Assembly (NCBI GenBank): GCA_002787815.1
Contig: PCUY01000062.1
Span: 1-64,000 of the forward strand
Length of the DNA stretch: 64,000 nt
Source: Bacteroidetes bacterium CG12_big_fil_rev_8_21_14_0_65_60_17
GTDB taxonomy: Bacteria; Bacteroidota; Rhodothermia; Rhodothermales; UBA10348
Reading direction: 5' to 3'
Under the pieces are notes generated by a model. That model was not told the DNA's origin. It made no database searches and worked only from the letters and a program-made list of their open reading frames with translations. Made by a program: the position numbers and the translations under genes. Positions 60,156 through 64,000 of the stretch are shown here, in pieces. Numbering within the stretch: the stretch's first letter is position 1; each line of letters opens with the position of its first letter.

Positions 60156-61499
60156 TCAGTTATCGGCGGGCAGTACTGGAACGGGCGCACGGCGCCCTTC
60201 ATCCCTGTCCAGGAACTCCTCATAGAGCTCGATCTGGCGGTTCGTAATGGGTAGGTTGAAGCCGTCAATGAAGAGCGCTGTGATCTGTGTTTTCGGTTCA
60301 AAGGGGTCGCCCGTTGCTACGAACAGATTCGCTTTCTTGCCGACTTCGAGCGAGCCGTAGTCATCTTCAATACCCAGCACTTCGGCAGCCGTCAATGTGA
60401 CCGCCCGCAGGGCATCTTCACGCCCCATGCCATAGGCGGCAGCAAAGCCGGCATTGAAAGGCAGGTTGCGTACGTTCTCGGATTCCCCACTTCGCAGGGC
60501 AACCGTGACCCCCGCCTGGCTCATGAGCCCTGCGTTGGCATACGCTTTGTCGAACCGGTCTGAATTACGCGTGGGCGTGGCCAGGACCGGCCCGGCGAAG
60601 ACGGGTATGCCGGCGGCGGCAAGCTTGTCGGCCACGCGCCAGCCCTCACTCACCCCGCTGAAAACGACGTGTTCGAGGCCACGGTCTTTTACCCACTCGA
60701 TGGCCGCCTCGATGTCCTGGGCGGCGTTCACTCTGATCATCAATGGCATGTCGCCGCGTATCACATTCCTGAGAGCCGCCATTTCGGGAACGTATTCCGG
60801 CTTCTTTTTTCCTGATGGATCTTCCTCCCAGGAAGATGCTATCCGGTGGTGGAGCTCGGCCCGGTCCCAGACCTCATTCAACTTGTCCATGGCCTCGCGA
60901 TACCGTTTCTCCGGGTCATCGCCATCGTCCTGACTTCGAAAGGAAAACCGGGGAGGGGATTTCCTGGGAAACTCCAGTACCATGAGCCGCACGCCGCCGG
61001 CAGTCATCTGCTCGGGCGTGTATCCATACAGATTGATGGCGGCGGCCATACCAGGAAACAGGCCTCCTGACGGTTCCGATATGACCGTTGTCACGCCACT
61101 CACGCGTGTGACCGGGATGGCGACCGCATTGGGGTTGACTGCCGTAAGGGCGTCCATCTGGGGCGTCAGATCTCCGATCTCATTGGTGTCATTCGTCTCA
61201 TTGACCGATCCGATCTCAACGAGTCCGAGTTGCGTACCGGTATCAATCATTCCCGGATAGACGTGCTGGCCCCCGGCATCGATCACTGTCGCATGGGCAG
61301 GAACCGTGACGTCCGCGCCCAACGCGGTAATCCGATCTCCTTCAATGATGATGGTGCCCTGTTCGAGGACGCCGTCGGAGACCGTTTCGATACGGGCATT
61401 CGTGATGGCGTACGTTCCCTGCTTGGGTCCGCTGGCGTCCTGGTCGACACGCTGCACGAAGAGGGATGCAGCGAGCAGCAGAAGAGCTGATAAGTTCAT
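60156..61499 (-). CDS. Amidohydrolase-fold exported protein lacking the HxH metal motif
   Basis: A 447-aa exported protein (signal MNLSALLLLAASLFVQ) of the amidohydrolase/imidazolonepropionase-like fold. The metal-binding HxH that should follow the first barrel strand is replaced: YPGMIDTGTQLG has T87 and T89 where HTH is expected. The ending GSLEVGKKANLFVATGDPFEP is typical. It has probably lost or changed catalysis, so a binding or structural role is likely. It overlaps the second amidohydrolase gene by 4 nt (ATGA) and is last in the three-gene operon. Confidence 0.8.
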   Translation of the reverse strand: MNLSALLLLAASLFVQRVDQDASGPKQGTYAITNARIETVSDGVLEQGTIIIEGDRITALGADVTVPAHATVIDAGGQHVYPGMIDTGTQLGLVEIGSVNETNDTNEIGDLTPQMDALTAVNPNAVAIPVTRVSGVTTVISEPSGGLFPGMAAAINLYGYTPEQMTAGGVRLMVLEFPRKSPPRFSFRSQDDGDDPEKRYREAMDKLNEVWDRAELHHRIASSWEEDPSGKKKPEYVPEMAALRNVIRGDMPLMIRVNAAQDIEAAIEWVKDRGLEHVVFSGVSEGWRVADKLAAAGIPVFAGPVLATPTRNSDRFDKAYANAGLMSQAGVTVALRSGESENVRNLPFNAGFAAAYGMGREDALRAVTLTAAEVLGIEDDYGSLEVGKKANLFVATGDPFEPKTQITALFIDGFNLPITNRQIELYEEFLDRDEGRRAPVPVLPADN

Positions 61500-62851
61500 G
61501 GCGTGATATCGAAAAGGTCAAAGAAATCAATGACGTCGTGAATGTGATGGCGCCCGGTTTCCTGCTCGATGTACGTATCCAGGTCGGCACTTGGTGATAT
61601 CTGGAGACGGACATCGTCAGGGTCGTTCTCGCGGTCGAAATAGCGCACGCCGTCGACGAACGTCAGGTCTGTGACGGCATAGATGCTCAGCGGGTGGTCA
61701 CTGAAAACGGCCAGATCGGCGTCTTTTCCCACTTCAATTGAACCGACCCGATCGTCAATGCCCAGCTGTTTCGCCGGGTTGATCGTGATGAGCGCAAGGG
61801 CTTCATCATCGGTCAGATCCCCATACCGCTGGCTCTTGGCCGCTTCATGGTACAGGTGTCGGTCGAGTTCAGCCGAGTCGGAGTTGATGGAAGTCACCAC
61901 ACCATTGCGCGTGAGAATGGCGGCGTTATGTGCGGTAGAGTAGTAGACCTCGAATTTGTACGACCACCAGTCAGAAAAAACCGAGGCCGTGGCTCCGTAG
62001 GCCGCGAGTTCAGGTGCCACCTTGAACGCCTCGTTGGCGTGTTGGAATGTGATCTTGTCCACGCCATAATCGGACAGGACCCGTACAAGCATGAGGATTT
62101 CGTCGGCCCGGTAACTGTGGCTGTGCACGAGGATATCCCCCCGCAGGATGTCGGCCATGATCTCCAGGCGTTCGTTGTAGGCGGGGGGTATGGCACGCGT
62201 GTCCGTGATGGCATGGTAGGCATCCCATGCCTCCATGTACCGCTGCCCTCTTTCGAATGCGTTGCGAAGTACCTGCTCGACACCCATCCTTGTCGCCGGC
62301 ACGATGGCACCCGTTCCCCCGCTGCCCCGCCGACCATGAACACGCGTTGGGTTCTCGCCAAGGGCAAATTTTATCGTACGGGGGGCACCCTCGAACCGAA
62401 TGGCGTCCGGGTTGGTCGCTCCCCAGCGATGCTTGATGGTTTCATTCTGCCCCCCGATCACGTTCGCCGAGCCGTGCATGATATGCGATGTGGTTACACC
62501 ACCGGCCAGTGCGCGATAGATACCGATATGATACGGATTGGTCACGTCCTCCATGGTTACTTCGGCGGTGACCGGTGACGACGCCTCGTTCACACTTGAC
62601 AGTGCGATATGGGCATGGGTGTCGATGATTCCCGGCATGACATATTTACCGCTCACATCAACGGTTTCCACGCCGCGCGGGGCACGTAGATTTCGGCCAA
62701 CTCCCGTGATGATGCCATTTTCAACGAGCACATCTGCATTCTGCAGCGTGCCCTGCGTTACCGTCAAGACGGTTCCTCCGCGCAGCAATACGTTCTGGGC
62801 TGACACTGGTAATGCCGTGAGCACGGCCAGGAGTAGAAGGGATGTTCTCAT
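61496..62851 (-). CDS. Exported amidohydrolase with intact metal site
   Basis: A 451-aa exported metal-dependent hydrolase. The signal peptide is MRTSLLLLAVLTALPVSAQ. MPGIIDTHAHIALSS (H79, H81) is the metal motif; LVHSHSYRADEIL supplies a His, and INSDSAELDRHLYHEA the catalytic Asp region. GSIEVGKDADLAVFSDHPLSIYA closes the barrel. Such periplasmic amidohydrolases act on cyclic amides, dipeptides or other nitrogenous compounds. Substrate unknown. Overlaps both neighbours by 4 nt, so all three amidohydrolase genes are translationally coupled. Confidence 0.87.
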   Translation of the reverse strand: MRTSLLLLAVLTALPVSAQNVLLRGGTVLTVTQGTLQNADVLVENGIITGVGRNLRAPRGVETVDVSGKYVMPGIIDTHAHIALSSVNEASSPVTAEVTMEDVTNPYHIGIYRALAGGVTTSHIMHGSANVIGGQNETIKHRWGATNPDAIRFEGAPRTIKFALGENPTRVHGRRGSGGTGAIVPATRMGVEQVLRNAFERGQRYMEAWDAYHAITDTRAIPPAYNERLEIMADILRGDILVHSHSYRADEILMLVRVLSDYGVDKITFQHANEAFKVAPELAAYGATASVFSDWWSYKFEVYYSTAHNAAILTRNGVVTSINSDSAELDRHLYHEAAKSQRYGDLTDDEALALITINPAKQLGIDDRVGSIEVGKDADLAVFSDHPLSIYAVTDLTFVDGVRYFDRENDPDDVRLQISPSADLDTYIEQETGRHHIHDVIDFFDLFDITP

Positions 62852-64000
62852 TGGTTTTCGTAGTTCACTGGTGTTCCATCCACGAATACGCGGACTACTT
62901 TCATGTCGTCAGAGAATAGGTCTCCTTTGACAAGGGTCAGATTGGCCATGTATCCTTCGGCAATCCGCCCCTGGGTGGCACTGACGCCTGCAAAGGCGGC
63001 CGCATGGGTCGTCAGTGCAGCCAGTGCTGCGTCGGTTGAAAGTCCGGCATCCACCATGGCTCGCAGATTGGGCATGATGTCTCTCGTCTTCATGCCATAG
63101 GTCGTAAAGGCAAATGCCAGTCCTTCCTGCTCAAAAAGCGCCGGCATTCCCACGTATTGTTGGCGGGAACGGAGTTGTCGTATTTCAAGGTTCCGTCGCT
63201 CCGCCTCAATGTCCCTGTAGGTCGGCGTGCGCAGGTCCGGATCCACCTCGAAGGCCTCCAGCATGGACATCAGGGAATCGTCCTCGATTTCCTTCATCCA
63301 GTCGGATTTTTCCGGAAACGCCAGCGTGACGGCAAGCGGCACGCCTGCATCCCGGAGCACTGGCACCGCATCGAACCCGCCCGACAGGCCGGCCAGTTTC
63401 AACCGGAAACCAAGTGCATCCCGGAGATCCAATGCGCGGTGGATCTCCAGGGCATCGCTCGTGAAGACGAGCAGCGCCTGCTCCTGCCGGGCGACGGGGA
63501 AAAATGCCTCGTGAACAGGATCCTGCGGAGGGCGGGAGAGCCCCGACGGATTGTCAGCATACATGGACTCGATGGCAAGGCGCCGTTCCGATTCCCTGTA
63601 CAACTGGCGGACCTTGGCCATGATGCCCATGGGCGTACCGGGGTACACCCCTCGTGCTCCCTCGAACTGGAGAAAGAGATCGGTCGGTCCGCCATAACGC
63701 ATTGACGTACTGTGCAGCAGCGCCACGGCGCCCGACCCCGGCAGCATGCCACCATGCGGGACGACGTGCGCGGCCGTGAATCCGAGCTTGCGGTACGCAT
63801 CTACCGATTTGTCCGACGGGTCCATCAGGTCGCGGACGTCCACATGTGGCTGGATGCCGGCACGCTCGGGCGGTGGGTTCGATCGATCCGGGACGGGGGC
63901 CGGATTGTCCGGGCGCCCGGGTTCGGGAATACCGGCATGCGAGAGGGCATCGATGAAGCCGGCCACGACGGTTACGGAGTCGCCGTCGATGGTGGATGCA
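62848..64000 (-). CDS. Amidohydrolase-family protein, N-terminus beyond the window
   Basis: Partial gene: the open frame continues past base 64000, reading DGDSVTVVAGFIDALSHAG at the edge. The first metal position of the expected IDxHxH is Leu here (IDALSH), so only one of the pair remains. The barrel continues (VRDLMDPSDKSVDAYRKLGFTAAHVVPHGG, LLVFTSDALEIHRALDLRDAL, LAFAFTTYGMKTRDIMPNL) and ends with IAEGYMANLTLVKGDLFSDDMKVVRVFVDG. It is the first of the three amidohydrolase genes in the window and overlaps the second by 4 nt. Full length and signal peptide cannot be judged. Confidence 0.8.
   Translation of the reverse strand, partial: ASTIDGDSVTVVAGFIDALSHAGIPEPGRPDNPAPVPDRSNPPPERAGIQPHVDVRDLMDPSDKSVDAYRKLGFTAAHVVPHGGMLPGSGAVALLHSTSMRYGGPTDLFLQFEGARGVYPGTPMGIMAKVRQLYRESERRLAIESMYADNPSGLSRPPQDPVHEAFFPVARQEQALLVFTSDALEIHRALDLRDALGFRLKLAGLSGGFDAVPVLRDAGVPLAVTLAFPEKSDWMKEIEDDSLMSMLEAFEVDPDLRTPTYRDIEAERRNLEIRQLRSRQQYVGMPALFEQEGLAFAFTTYGMKTRDIMPNLRAMVDAGLSTDAALAALTTHAAAFAGVSATQGRIAEGYMANLTLVKGDLFSDDMKVVRVFVDGTPVNYENQ

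Overview
The window is a dense, high-GC bacterial chromosome segment (roughly 58-60% G+C by eye). About 56 protein genes, two tRNA genes and several palindromic repeats fill almost all of it. The best lineage call is a Bacteroidota/Rhodothermota bacterium, most likely Rhodothermia-like. This rests on adjacent type IX secretion genes porU (with a C-terminal Por sorting-type domain) and porV, a GldE-like CNNM/CBS protein next to ssb, a Bacteroidota-style MutL, a golvesin-containing 'xanthan lyase-like' amidase, and many outer-membrane and lipoproteins. Gram-negative envelope genes fit. No phage, plasmid, insertion sequence or CRISPR array is visible.

Layout. 1-4.5 kb: a minus-strand operon with ATGA/TGATG overlaps (alpha/beta hydrolase, membrane-fused MurF-type ligase, RNase HII, GT2 glycosyltransferase), bounded on both sides by copies of one palindromic repeat. 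4.5-9.2 kb: rho, radC, glycyl-tRNA synthetase, nadA. 9.3-13.1 kb: an outer-membrane barrel protein, a LON-domain protein, and a membrane sensor followed by an isolated histidine-kinase dimerisation domain with no ATPase. 13.2-21.7 kb: porU, porV, a TlpA-like thioredoxin, a DUF92/phytol-kinase-like membrane protein and a dicarboxylate/amino-acid symporter. 22-29 kb: tRNA-Arg(CCG), an unusual sigma factor, a CPBP protease, DUF2007, cdsA, a small membrane protein, mutL, tilS, hpt. 29.2-29.5 kb: a 300-bp inverted-repeat element lying flush between convergent stop codons. 29.5-35.5 kb: HD hydrolase-kynurenine formamidase-kynureninase on the minus strand, divergent from a polysaccharide-deacetylase-like gene and sua5. 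35.5-45 kb: PAP2 phosphatase, GNAT, isoaspartyl peptidase, then GHL10 lipoprotein-amidase lipoprotein-AmpG-like permease facing a SpoIID-domain protein. 45-52.7 kb: a structured RNA/terminator candidate, accD, tsaB, an EF-G paralogue, an Amidase_3 protein, a MamK-like actin, tRNA-Met(CAU), holB. 52.6-64 kb: GT4 glycosyltransferase, purF, GldE-like protein, SNF symporter, ssb, mazG and a run of three amidohydrolase-fold proteins, the last cut by the window end.

How the genes work together. Much of the window is housekeeping: t6A synthesis (sua5, tsaB), tRNA-Ile2 lysidine modification (tilS), DNA maintenance (mutL, radC, rnhB, ssb, holB, mazG), purine synthesis and salvage (purF, hpt), lipid synthesis (accD, cdsA) and NAD synthesis (nadA). 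The more distinctive parts are envelope related. PorU/PorV are the cell-surface sortase and its shuttle. The GHL10-amidase-AmpG-SpoIID group looks like a machine for digesting and recovering cell-wall material. An Amidase_3 protein is encoded 2 nt upstream of a MamK-type actin, far from any magnetosome gene. These three, the kinase-less sensor pair upstream of porU and the two palindromic repeat families are the leads most worth following.
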